A stretch of 9,430 nucleotides of DNA from Methylococcaceae bacterium (lineage in GTDB: Bacteria; Pseudomonadota; Gammaproteobacteria; Methylococcales; Methylomonadaceae), in the NCBI GenBank assembly GCA_947506075.1, contig CANNNN010000079.1, positions 1 to 9,430 on the forward strand, written 5' to 3'. Shown here in pieces: positions 1 to 6,891 of this stretch. Numbering within the stretch: position 1 is the stretch's first letter; each line of letters starts with the position of its first letter. The position numbers and the translations under genes were made by a program. The notes under the pieces are model-generated. The model worked only from the letters and a program-made list of their open reading frames with translations. It ran no database searches and was not told the origin of the DNA.

Positions 1-82
1 CATGATGGCTACTCCAGAAGTGCTTGAGGATTATTCAATAATAAAGATCAAGCCAGACATCATCTATTCGTATCGTTACTTA

Positions 83-103
83 AGGATTGTTTTCAATAAT
101 CCT
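83..103. repeat. Small hairpin, 9-bp stem with 3-nt loop
   Basis: The arms AGGATTGTT (83-91) and AATAATCCT (95-103) are complementary except for one G-T position, which would be a wobble pair in RNA. The loop is TTC. No T tract follows on either strand, so it is not a standard intrinsic terminator. It lies about 160 bp beyond the icd stop codon and could be a 3'-end or processing structure for icd, but its role is unknown. Confidence 0.45.
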
Positions 104-118
104 AAAAATTCATTTCGT

Positions 119-253
119 CCACGAAAAAAAACGAAACCTTTCAGAGGGATAATAAAGCTCTCCAGAATTTAACGAAGAGCTGTAGGCTCTTACCCAAAGA
201 GTGAATAGAGCGATCAATCCATCATCTTGATTTATTTCGTGATTTTCGTGGGC
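119..253. repeat. Imperfect long inverted-repeat element, downstream of icd
   Basis: The left arm at 119-136 reads CCACG, eight A, CGAAA. The right arm at 235-251 reads, in reverse complement, CCACGAAAATCACGAAA. The arms differ only in the middle two or three bases. They enclose about 98 bp with further small self-complementary pieces: AAGAGC (175-180) pairs with GCTCTT (186-191), CTCTT (187-191) can instead pair with AAGAG (197-201), and AGCTCT (156-161) can pair with AGAGCT (177-182). There is no transposase or obvious target-site duplication. Arms built from repeated ACGAAA words resemble dispersed intergenic repeats seen in many bacterial genomes, so this may be a non-autonomous or REP-like element. 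That classification is inference. The whole stretch 1-264 contains no gene I can support. Confidence 0.5.
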
Positions 254-264
254 ATTGGCATTTT

Positions 265-1569
265 TTACGGGGTCAAATTATCAATCAATACATCGGCAAA
301 CTCGCTGCATTTGACTTCTGTCGCTCCGTCCATCTGCCGGGCAAAATCATAGGTTACTTTTTTGCTATCGATGGCTGCATCCATCGCATGGATGACCGCA
401 TCTGCAGCCTCGGTCCAGCCCATATAACGCAGCATCATTTCGCCGGACAGGATTAATGACCCGGGATTGACCTTGTCCTGATTAGCATATTTGGGGGCCG
501 TGCCATGAGTGGCTTCAAAAACGGCGGTGCCGGTTTGATAGTTGATATTGCCCCCGGGAGCGATGCCGATGCCGCCGACTTGCGCGGCCAGCGCATCGGA
601 TAAATAGTCGCCGTTCAAATTTAAGGTGGCGATTACATCGAAATCTTCAGGCCGGGTCAGGACTTGCTGCAGGGTAATATCGGCGATCGCATCCTTAATT
701 AAAATCCTACCCTTAGCCAGCATTTCGGCCTGCACCTTGTTTGCCGCCGCCTCGCCGAATTCGGCACGCGTTTTTTCCCAGTGTCCCCAGGTATAGACCT
801 GCTCAGGATACTCGCGCTCGGCAAGCTGGTAAGCCCAGTTACGAAACGCCCCTTCGGTGAATTTCATGATATTGCCTTTATGCACAATAGTCAGCGATTT
901 ACGTTTATTGGTGATCGCATACTCGATAGCCGAACGGATCAGGCGTTCCGTGCCTTCCCTGGACACCGGCTTGATGCCTATGCCGGAAGTTTCCGGGAAA
1001 CGGATCTTCGCATATTGTTTCGGGAAATTCTCTTTAAGCAAGTTTAGAAAAAGCTGAACATCTTCCGTGCCTTGTTCAAACTCGATGCCGGCGTATATGT
1101 CTTCAGTGTTTTCCCGAAAAATGACCATATCGACGGCGGCAGGTTTTTTTACCGGCGAAGGTACGCCGGTAAACCATCTGACCGGCCGCAGGCAGACATA
1201 CATATCTAACATCTGGCGCAACGCCACGTTCAACGAACTGATGCCGCCGCCTATTGGCGTGGTCAATGGTCCTTTAATCGATACTAGGTAGTTCTTGCAG
1301 GCTTCGACGGTTTGATCAGGCAACCAGGTATCAAACAAGCGATGGGCTTTTTCTCCGGCGTACACTTCCAGCCAATGAATTTTCTTTTGTCCTGCATAGG
1401 CGCTAAAAACTGCCGCATCCAGAACTCGGACAGTAGCACGCCAAATGTCCGGTCCGGTACCGTCACCTTCAATAAAAGGGATAATTGGATTATCCGGCAC
1501 CACCAGTTTGCCGTTTTGCATCGTGATTGCACTGCCGTTTTCGGGTGGGGTGAGTGTAAGACTTATCAT
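265..1569 (-). CDS. icd: Isocitrate dehydrogenase, NADP-dependent
   Basis: Cytoplasmic TCA-cycle enzyme that oxidatively decarboxylates isocitrate to 2-oxoglutarate and reduces NADP+. The 434-aa product aligns by eye with E. coli Icd over its length. Isocitrate-binding residues are S112, N114, R118, R128 and R152 (motif SSLNVALRQ at 111-119). The catalytic lysine is K231 and metal ligands include D321 and D325. NADP selectivity residues of the E. coli enzyme are all kept: K360, Y361, V367, Y407 and R411. S112 corresponds to the serine that AceK phosphorylates in enterobacteria, but no aceK is present here. Compared with E. coli there is an extra ~15-residue helical-looking segment near 262-286. 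I chose the ATG at 1569 because AAGGAG (1575-1580, minus strand) lies 5 nt upstream. A GTG at 1635 in the same frame would add 22 residues with no family counterpart. The gene diverges from the NAD-type enzyme at 1762. The start choice and NADP class are well supported. Confidence 0.97.
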   Translation of the reverse strand: MISLTLTPPENGSAITMQNGKLVVPDNPIIPFIEGDGTGPDIWRATVRVLDAAVFSAYAGQKKIHWLEVYAGEKAHRLFDTWLPDQTVEACKNYLVSIKGPLTTPIGGGISSLNVALRQMLDMYVCLRPVRWFTGVPSPVKKPAAVDMVIFRENTEDIYAGIEFEQGTEDVQLFLNLLKENFPKQYAKIRFPETSGIGIKPVSREGTERLIRSAIEYAITNKRKSLTIVHKGNIMKFTEGAFRNWAYQLAEREYPEQVYTWGHWEKTRAEFGEAAANKVQAEMLAKGRILIKDAIADITLQQVLTRPEDFDVIATLNLNGDYLSDALAAQVGGIGIAPGGNINYQTGTAVFEATHGTAPKYANQDKVNPGSLILSGEMMLRYMGWTEAADAVIHAMDAAIDSKKVTYDFARQMDGATEVKCSEFADVLIDNLTP

Positions 1570-1646
1570 AACAACTCCTTCAACTAGATTGAATAATGCT
1601 GCAAAGGTGAAGGCGTCGCACCTCAGCGTCTTCACGGACTTTTTTA

Positions 1647-1655
1647 ATCATAACA
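1647..1655 (-). promoter_or_regulatory. Candidate extended -10 promoter for icd
   Basis: On the minus strand this reads TGTTATGAT, a TGn extension followed by a 5/6 match to TATAAT. The best -35 at 17-bp spacing (AGTACA, 1670-1675) matches only 3 of 6, as expected where an extended -10 compensates. The start would fall near 1640, giving a leader of about 70 nt. Prediction by eye only. Confidence 0.4.
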
Positions 1656-1691
1656 AAAGCTGCGCAATTTGTACTATTTAACCCACACCAC

Positions 1692-1721
1692 TGGATAAAT
1701 ACCGGCCTAAAGCACTATAAT
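1692..1721 (+). promoter_or_regulatory. Candidate sigma70-type promoter for the NAD-type IDH gene
   Basis: A perfect TATAAT sits at 1716-1721. Eighteen bases upstream is TGGATA (1692-1697), a 4/6 match to TTGACA. The transcript would start near 1728, leaving a leader of about 34 nt that contains the GGAG ribosome site at 1752-1755. The -35 is weak, so an activator may be needed. Confidence 0.5.
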
Positions 1722-1761
1722 CCAAAAGAATGATTTGTTTTTTTTATTAGTGGAGAATTGA

Positions 1762-2772
1762 ATGCACGTGATTACGTTGATAAAAGGTGATGGCATCGGT
1801 CCATCAATCATGGATGAAGCAGTTAAAGTTATTGACGCATCTGGCGTAAAGATTCAATGGGAAGAAGCCTATGCGGGTCTAGCCGCTTTTGAGAAATTTG
1901 GTACGCCGTTACCTGATGAAACCATGGCATCTATAGACAAAACCCGTCTGGCTTTTAAAGGCCCGTTGACCACGGTTGTCGGCACAGGATTTCGAAGCAT
2001 TAATGTCGCGTTGCGGCAGAAATACGACCTGTATGCCAATGTCCGTCCCGCCAAAAACTGGCCTGGCGTCAAGACCCGTTATGACGATGTCGATATTGTT
2101 ATCGTTAGGGAAAATACTGAAGGACTCTACGCCGGACTTGAACATTATCTGACGCCTAAAAAAGACATCGCGGAAAGTCTGGCCGTCGTGACCCGAAACG
2201 GCTCGGAGCGCATTATCGAGTATGCGTTCAAATACGCGAGAGAAAATAATCGCAAGAAAGTAACTGTTTGCCATAAAGCCAATATTTTAAAATACACCCA
2301 GGGCTTGTTTCTGGATTGCGCCAGAGAAATTGCGCCAAAATATCCCGACATTCAGTATGACGAAAAAATTATCGATGCGGCCTGTATGCACATGGTGATG
2401 AATCCTGCGCAGTTCGATGTAATCGTTTGTACCAACATGTTTGGCGACATCCTGTCCGATTTGACCGCTGGTTTAGTCGGCGGACTGGGCCTCATTCCCG
2501 GTGCGAATATCGGCACTGATGCAGCGTTGTTCGAAGCCGTACACGGCAGCGCGCCGGACATCACTGGAAAAAACCTGGCCAACCCTACTGCCGTGATCAT
2601 GGCCGGCGTAATGATGTTGCATCATCTCGGCGAGCATGAGGCGGCAGATAAAGTCCAGACAGCGGTTGAAAAAGTAGTTAACGAAGGCATATTTGTTACA
2701 CCTGATCTCAATCCGCAATCGATTTGCGGAACGATAGAAATGGGTAATGCGATTGTTGAGGCGATGAAATAG
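1762..2772 (+). CDS. Isocitrate dehydrogenase, NAD-type (short form)
   Basis: A 336-aa beta-decarboxylating dehydrogenase predicted to convert isocitrate to 2-oxoglutarate with reduction of NAD+. Substrate residues match isocitrate dehydrogenases rather than isopropylmalate dehydrogenases: S79 and N81 in RSINVALRQ (78-86), R85, R95, R116 and Y123. The catalytic lysine is K172, and D205, D229 and D233 are the likely metal ligands. The coenzyme loop reads HGSAPDI (261-267), with D266 and I267 where NADP enzymes have Lys and Tyr. That Asp/Ile pair is the classical NAD signature, and the C-terminal Tyr/Arg pair of NADP enzymes is absent. From memory, a homotetrameric NAD-dependent enzyme has been characterised in Methylococcus capsulatus, and this looks like the same class. 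The start has GGAG (1752-1755) 6 nt upstream. Homoisocitrate dehydrogenase is a less likely alternative. acnB follows 112 bp downstream on the same strand. Confidence 0.93.
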   Translation: MHVITLIKGDGIGPSIMDEAVKVIDASGVKIQWEEAYAGLAAFEKFGTPLPDETMASIDKTRLAFKGPLTTVVGTGFRSINVALRQKYDLYANVRPAKNWPGVKTRYDDVDIVIVRENTEGLYAGLEHYLTPKKDIAESLAVVTRNGSERIIEYAFKYARENNRKKVTVCHKANILKYTQGLFLDCAREIAPKYPDIQYDEKIIDAACMHMVMNPAQFDVIVCTNMFGDILSDLTAGLVGGLGLIPGANIGTDAALFEAVHGSAPDITGKNLANPTAVIMAGVMMLHHLGEHEAADKVQTAVEKVVNEGIFVTPDLNPQSICGTIEMGNAIVEAMK

Positions 2773-2780
2773 CCTTGTCG

Positions 2781-2836
2781 TTGTCACGTTGTCACGTTGT
2801 CACGTTGTCACGTTGTCACGTTGTCACGTTGTCACG
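2781..2836 (+). repeat. Octamer tandem repeat, 7 perfect copies of TTGTCACG
   Basis: Seven uninterrupted copies of the 8-bp unit TTGTCACG fill 2781-2836. Degenerate edges flank it: TTGTCG at 2775-2780 and TTGCAGCG at 2837-2844. The array starts within 10 bp of the NAD-IDH stop and ends about 50 bp before the acnB start. Each unit contains TTGTCA, a 5/6 match to the -35 hexamer TTGACA, but no good -10 lies at the right distance from the last copy. Perfect short tandem arrays tend to change copy number by slippage, so length may vary between strains. Confidence 0.95.
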
Positions 2837-2852
2837 TTGCAGCGTGGCAACG
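2827..2852 (+). other. Potential RNA hairpin formed by the last repeat and its downstream complement
   Basis: CGTTGTCACG (2827-2836) and CGTGGCAACG (2843-2852) form a 10-bp stem with one U-G wobble and a 6-nt loop, TTGCAG. A shorter alternative is CGTTGC (2835-2840) with GCAACG (2847-2852). Any upstream repeat copy could also serve as the 5' arm. The sequence after the stem is ATTAACTTT, too poor in T for a strong intrinsic terminator. It could attenuate, stabilise or process a transcript running from the NAD-IDH gene into acnB. Confidence 0.5.
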
Positions 2853-2884
2853 ATTAACTTTAAACTATCTTCCAGGAATTCCCG

Positions 2885-5446
2885 ATGCTAGAACAATACC
2901 GTAAACACGTAGCCGAACGCGCAGCCGAAGGCATAGCTCCCAAGCCTTTGGATGCAGAGCAGGTTGCCGCCTTGGTCGAACTGATCAAACAGCCACCCCC
3001 AGGCGAAGAATCGTTCATTCTCGACCTGCTGGCCAACCGAGTGCCTGCCGGAGTTGACGAGGCGGCTTACGTCAAAGCGAGTTTTTTGGCGGCTATTGCC
3101 AATGGCGAAGTCAGTTCGCCGATACTGGATGCAGCCCATGCCACCGAATTGCTGGGCACGATGCTCGGCGGTTATAACATCGCGCCGTTAATCGAGTTGT
3201 TGGATAACGAAGCGCTGGCTCCGGTTGCGGCCAAGGCGCTGTCCCATACCCTGCTGATCTTCGATGCTTTCCACGACATACAGGAAAAAGCCGAAGCCGG
3301 CAACGCATACGCCAAGCAGGTACTTAACGCCTGGGCGGAAGCCGAATGGTTTATCAGCAAACTCCAGGTGCCTGAAAAGCTGACGGTGACGGTGTTTAAG
3401 GTGACCGGCGAAACCAATACCGACGATCTGTCGCCGGCACCCGATGCCTGGTCGCGCCCCGACATTCCGCTACATGCCAAAGCGATGCTGCTTATGCCGC
3501 GCGAGGGCATTACCAATGCCGAACAGCAAATCACCGATCTCAAGCGGAAGGGTTTTTCTGTCGCTTATGTCGGTGATGTGGTCGGGACAGGCTCTTCGCG
3601 CAAGTCGGCGACCAATTCGGTGTTATGGTTTATGGGCAATGACATTCCGTACATTCCGAACAAGCGCGAAGGCGGAGTTTGCATAGGCAGCAAGATCGCG
3701 CCGATATTTTTCAACACCATGGAAGATTCAGGCGCGTTGCCCTTTGAATGCGACGTGACCCAACTGGCAATGGGCGATGTGATCGACATTTATCCGTATG
3801 CCGGCGAGGTCAAGCGTCACAATACCAATGAACTGATATGTAAATTCGAATTGAAAACCGATGTCATTCTTGATGAAGTGCGTGCTGGTGGTCGTATTCC
3901 GTTGATTATCGGCCGGGGTTTGACCGACCAAGCCCGCAAAGCATTAGGCCTTGGCGCATCAACTGTTTTTATTCGTCCGGTAAACACAAAAGACAGCGGC
4001 AAGGGTTATACCCTGGCGCAGAAAATGGTCGGCAAAGCCTGCGGTGTTGCGGGTGTTCGTCCGAATACCTATTGCGAACCGCACATGACCACCGTCGGTT
4101 CTCAGGATACTACCGGTCCCATGACCCGTGACGAATTGAAAGATCTGGCCTGTCTGGGTTTTTCAGCCGATCTGGTGCTGCAATCGTTCTGCCATACGGC
4201 GGCTTATCCGAAACCGATTGATGTGACCATGCAGCATACGCTGCCGGACTTCATCATGAATCGCGGCGGCGTGTCTTTGCGTCCGGGCGACGGCATCATC
4301 CATTCCTGGTTAAACCGGATGTTATTGCCGGACACGGTCGGCACCGGCGGGGATTCGCATACCCGCTTCCCTATCGGCATTTCCTTTCCTGCAGGTTCCG
4401 GTCTGGTCGCATTTGCGGCTGCAACCGGCGTGATGCCGCTGGACATGCCGGAATCTGTTTTGGTCCGGTTTAAAGGCGAGATGCAGCCGGGCATAACTTT
4501 GCGCGATCTGGTCAATGCGATTCCTTATGTGGCGATACAGCGCGGCTTGCTGACCGTTGAAAAACAGGGCAAAAAGAATGTGTTTTCAGGACGCATCCTG
4601 GAAATCGAGGGCTTGCCAGATTTAAAAGTGGAACAGGCTTTTGAATTGTCCGACGCATCGGCGGAACGTTCTGCCGGCGGTTGCACGGTGCGATTGAACG
4701 AAGCGCCGATCCGCGAGTATTTAAATTCAAATATTACGCTGCTGAAATGGATGATAGCCGAAGGTTACGGCGATGTCCGCACGATAGAACGCCGCATTAA
4801 AAGTATGGAAGAATGGCTGACTAATCCGGTGTTGTTGGAACCGGATGCCGATGCGGAATACTTTGAAATCATCGACATCGATATGAGTGAAATCAAGGAG
4901 CCGTTGCTGGCCTGCCCGAATGACCCCGATGACGTGAAAACCTTGTCCGCTGTGGCTGGAACTAAAATCGACGAAGTGTTTTTGGGTTCCTGTATGACCA
5001 ATATCGGTCATTTCCGGGCCGCCGGTAAATTGCTGGAAAAACACCAAGGCGAATTGCCGACCCGTTTGTGGGTTGCACCGCCGACCAAAATGGATCAAAA
5101 CCAATTAACCGAGGAAGGCTATTACAGCACCTTTGGCAAGGCCGGTGCGCGCACCGAAATGCCGGGTTGTTCATTGTGCATGGGCAATCAGGCGCGGGTC
5201 GCAGAAAATTCCACGGTGGTGTCCACCTCGACGCGGAACTTCCCGAACCGTCTGGGCAATGGCGCCAATGTGTACCTGTCATCGGCGGAACTGGCGTCGG
5301 TGTGTTCGATTCTGGGTAAGATTCCGACGTTTGCTGAATACATGCATTATGCAAGTCAAATTAACGAAACAGCCGAGGATACCTATCGTTATTTGAATTT
5401 TGATCAGATGGCTGCTTATCAGAAAAAGACTGCGGGAAACGTATAA
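2885..5446 (+). CDS. acnB: Aconitate hydratase B (bifunctional aconitase / 2-methylisocitrate dehydratase)
   Basis: Cytoplasmic [4Fe-4S] enzyme that isomerises citrate to isocitrate via cis-aconitate. Family members can also hydrate 2-methyl-cis-aconitate. The product is 853 aa against 865 in E. coli AcnB, with the same domain order. An alpha-helical HEAT-like domain that is typical of AcnB covers about 1-160. The swivel domain follows, with GTGSSRKS at 234-241, and the catalytic domains run from about 390 to the C-terminus. The three cluster-binding cysteines are C703 (GSCMTN), C762 and C765 (GCSLCMGNQ), each seven residues earlier than in E. coli. AGGA (2874-2877) lies 7 nt before the ATG. 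The gene follows the NAD-type IDH in the same direction, so the pair encodes consecutive TCA steps. They may be co-transcribed, but the octamer array between them makes separate control possible. E. coli apo-AcnB binds its own mRNA, which is known for the family but not shown here. Confidence 0.97.
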   Translation: MLEQYRKHVAERAAEGIAPKPLDAEQVAALVELIKQPPPGEESFILDLLANRVPAGVDEAAYVKASFLAAIANGEVSSPILDAAHATELLGTMLGGYNIAPLIELLDNEALAPVAAKALSHTLLIFDAFHDIQEKAEAGNAYAKQVLNAWAEAEWFISKLQVPEKLTVTVFKVTGETNTDDLSPAPDAWSRPDIPLHAKAMLLMPREGITNAEQQITDLKRKGFSVAYVGDVVGTGSSRKSATNSVLWFMGNDIPYIPNKREGGVCIGSKIAPIFFNTMEDSGALPFECDVTQLAMGDVIDIYPYAGEVKRHNTNELICKFELKTDVILDEVRAGGRIPLIIGRGLTDQARKALGLGASTVFIRPVNTKDSGKGYTLAQKMVGKACGVAGVRPNTYCEPHMTTVGSQDTTGPMTRDELKDLACLGFSADLVLQSFCHTAAYPKPIDVTMQHTLPDFIMNRGGVSLRPGDGIIHSWLNRMLLPDTVGTGGDSHTRFPIGISFPAGSGLVAFAAATGVMPLDMPESVLVRFKGEMQPGITLRDLVNAIPYVAIQRGLLTVEKQGKKNVFSGRILEIEGLPDLKVEQAFELSDASAERSAGGCTVRLNEAPIREYLNSNITLLKWMIAEGYGDVRTIERRIKSMEEWLTNPVLLEPDADAEYFEIIDIDMSEIKEPLLACPNDPDDVKTLSAVAGTKIDEVFLGSCMTNIGHFRAAGKLLEKHQGELPTRLWVAPPTKMDQNQLTEEGYYSTFGKAGARTEMPGCSLCMGNQARVAENSTVVSTSTRNFPNRLGNGANVYLSSAELASVCSILGKIPTFAEYMHYASQINETAEDTYRYLNFDQMAAYQKKTAGNV

Positions 5447-5476
5447 GGCACCTTAGAATAAATAACCCTCGTAACT

Positions 5477-5592
5477 AAATGGGACACGGATTTGAGCTGA
5501 TTAACATAGATTAGAAAGAGCCAAGATGAACTAGACTTAGGGTTTGGAAATCTGTGTAAACTCGTCTGATCCGTGCAATCTACAGCCCATTT
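5477..5592. repeat. Imperfect long inverted-repeat element between acnB and zapE
   Basis: The outer ends are AAATGGG (5477-5483) and CCCATTT (5586-5592), perfect reverse complements. The inner arms are 5485-5512, which begins CACGGAT and ends ACATAGATT, and 5549-5575. The reverse complement of 5549-5575 begins CACGGAT and ends ACACAGATT. The arms agree at both ends and in several internal bases. A 36-bp spacer lies between them, and the right side has about 9 extra bases between inner and outer segments. No coding capacity is seen. The CACGGAT / ACACAGATT words recur as intergenic repeats in diverse bacteria, so this is probably a dispersed element. It may also act as the 3' end of acnB transcripts, since CCCATTTTT trails it. 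The rest of 5447-5656 has no gene. Confidence 0.6.
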
Positions 5593-5620
5593 TTATGTGT
5601 GTTTAATTATGGGGTGTTTT

Positions 5621-5651
5621 TTGCGAGTTACCTAAGTGCATTTTTTATAAT
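5621..5651 (+). promoter_or_regulatory. Candidate promoter for zapE, possibly giving a leaderless mRNA
   Basis: A perfect TATAAT occupies 5646-5651. TTGCGA (5621-5626) is a 4/6 match to the -35 hexamer, with a long 19-bp spacer. Transcription would begin at about 5657-5658, on or next to the A of the zapE start codon. No Shine-Dalgarno sequence is present in the preceding 20 bp, which read ATTTTTTATAATCAACC before the ATG. Confidence 0.4.
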
Positions 5652-5656
5652 CAACC

Positions 5657-6772
5657 ATGCTGGAAAAACGCTATAACGATCTGGTTGCGCAAGGCCAACT
5701 TGAATACGAAAGCAATCAAATTATCACACTAGGGCAGCTGCAAGCCCTGCTGGATAAGTTGCTATCGGCTGCTGAGTATGATCAAAAATCCACCTTACAT
5801 AAAATGCTATTACCCAGGCCGAGTATAGGGCAGAGCCTGTATATCTTCGGCAATGTCGGGCGCGGCAAGTCGATGCTGATGGATTTATTTTTTGATGCCT
5901 GCCCGATCAAGCTAAAAAGGCGGGTACATTTTCATGCGTTCATGCTGGAAGTGCATGCTTACCTTCACCAATGGCGGCAACACAACAGCAGTGATGCAAT
6001 TTCGGCCTTGGCAAAACATATCAGAGATTCACAGCAACTGCTGTGCTTTGATGAGTTCCATGTCTCCGACATAGCCGATGCGATGATACTGATGCGACTA
6101 TTTAGCAAATTGTTCGATTCAGGTCTTGTTGTCGTGATTACCTCTAACTGCCACCCGAATGAACTCTATCGTGACGGCTTGCAAAGGGCATTGTTCCTCC
6201 CTTTTATCGGACTCCTGCAACAAAAAGCCGATATTATTGAACTGCTTGCAAAACAGGATTATCGGCTCAGCCATTTACACGCTCTAAAAACGACCTATTA
6301 TTATCCGCTCGATGAGCAGTCTGAAAAATTCGTGCAGCAAAGTTATAACGAATTTACCTGTTTTGCACCGAAAAAACCGGGGACTCTGGATGTCTTAAGC
6401 AGAAAAGTGGTTTTGTCTGCGGTACATGGTAATGTCGCCCTCACTTCTTTTGCCGAACTCTGTGTGCAGCCTTTGGGCGCCGCCGATTACCTGGAAATCG
6501 CCACCCGATTCGACATCGTGATACTGACTGACATTCCCAAGCTAACCCAGGAAAAATGCAATGAAGCCAAACGCTTTGTTACGCTGATTGATGCGCTATA
6601 CGAGCATAAGGTCAAACTGATCTGTACCGCCGAAGTGCCGGCTCAGGAGCTTTATACCGAAGGAATAGGCTTGTTTGAATTTGAAAGGACGGTATCCAGA
6701 TTAATCGATATGCAGTCAGAAAGTTATTTGCTAATTGAACATGCTGTCGCCGATAGTAACGATTCAGGATGA
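5657..6772 (+). CDS. zapE: Cell division protein ZapE / AFG1-like P-loop ATPase
   Basis: A 371-aa member of the AFG1/ZapE ATPase family. In E. coli ZapE associates with the FtsZ ring during constriction and is needed under some stress conditions; mitochondrial relatives act in protein quality control. Visible motifs are Walker A GNVGRGKS at 65-72 (K71), Walker B LLCFDEF at 128-134, the sensor-like TSN at 162-164, and GLQRALFLPF at 174-183 with R177. The C-terminal block FVTLIDALYEH and the MQSESYL segment match the E. coli protein well by eye. Length is typical (E. coli 375 aa). The ATG at 5657 is preferred because the N-terminal RYNDLVAQGQLEYE region is a family feature, although no ribosome site precedes it. 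It lies 210 bp after acnB behind an inverted-repeat element and its own promoter-like box, so it is probably a separate unit. Family assignment is firm; the cell-division role is by homology. Confidence 0.92.
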   Translation: MLEKRYNDLVAQGQLEYESNQIITLGQLQALLDKLLSAAEYDQKSTLHKMLLPRPSIGQSLYIFGNVGRGKSMLMDLFFDACPIKLKRRVHFHAFMLEVHAYLHQWRQHNSSDAISALAKHIRDSQQLLCFDEFHVSDIADAMILMRLFSKLFDSGLVVVITSNCHPNELYRDGLQRALFLPFIGLLQQKADIIELLAKQDYRLSHLHALKTTYYYPLDEQSEKFVQQSYNEFTCFAPKKPGTLDVLSRKVVLSAVHGNVALTSFAELCVQPLGAADYLEIATRFDIVILTDIPKLTQEKCNEAKRFVTLIDALYEHKVKLICTAEVPAQELYTEGIGLFEFERTVSRLIDMQSESYLLIEHAVADSNDSG

Positions 6773-6837
6773 ATAAATACTATTAAAGCGCAACAGTTCA
6801 CAATATAGCATCAAGTTACTAAGTACAATTACTTATC

Positions 6838-6883
6838 AAAACGAAACCCGCCTCATATACTAAACGTTAGTTATATTCGTTTT
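6838..6883 (+). terminator. Possible AT-rich terminator of zapE
   Basis: AAAACGAA (6838-6845) and TTCGTTTT (6876-6883) are perfect complements. Inside them ACTAA (6859-6863) and TTAGT (6867-6871) form a smaller stem around ACG, extended outward by ATAT on both sides. The 3' side ends in a T run (6880-6885). The inner stem is AT-rich and weak, so termination here is uncertain. Confidence 0.3.
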
Positions 6884-6891
6884 TTAGGCTA

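Noticed and set aside
2..172. Plus-strand open frame of about 56 codons beginning ATGATGGCT.
   Set aside because: It has no ribosome site visible inside the window, no recognisable similarity, and runs through the left arm of the inverted repeat at 119-136. It is more likely chance, although a truncated gene end cannot be excluded.
1570..1635. N-terminal extension of Icd from the GTG at 1635.
   Set aside because: The extra 22 residues have no counterpart in E. coli Icd, and a good AAGGAG site serves the ATG at 1569.
2781..2836. CRISPR array.
   Set aside because: The units are 8 bp with no spacers, so this is a simple tandem repeat.
2835..2852. Iron-responsive-element-like hairpin before acnB.
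   Set aside because: The CGTTGC/GCAACG stem has the loop AGCGTG, not the CAGTGN loop and bulged C of a real iron-responsive element. The resemblance is superficial, even though aconitases are RNA-binding in some organisms.
2829..2866. acnB promoter using a TTGTCA from the repeats as -35.
   Set aside because: The last TTGTCA lies 26 bp from the best -10-like word, TAAACT (2861-2866), which is too far, and TAAACT itself matches only 4 of 6.
781..5396. Many opposite-strand or out-of-frame open frames over icd, the NAD-type IDH gene and acnB.
   Set aside because: They overlap strongly conserved enzymes, and their translations show no recognisable domains. They are shadows of the real genes.
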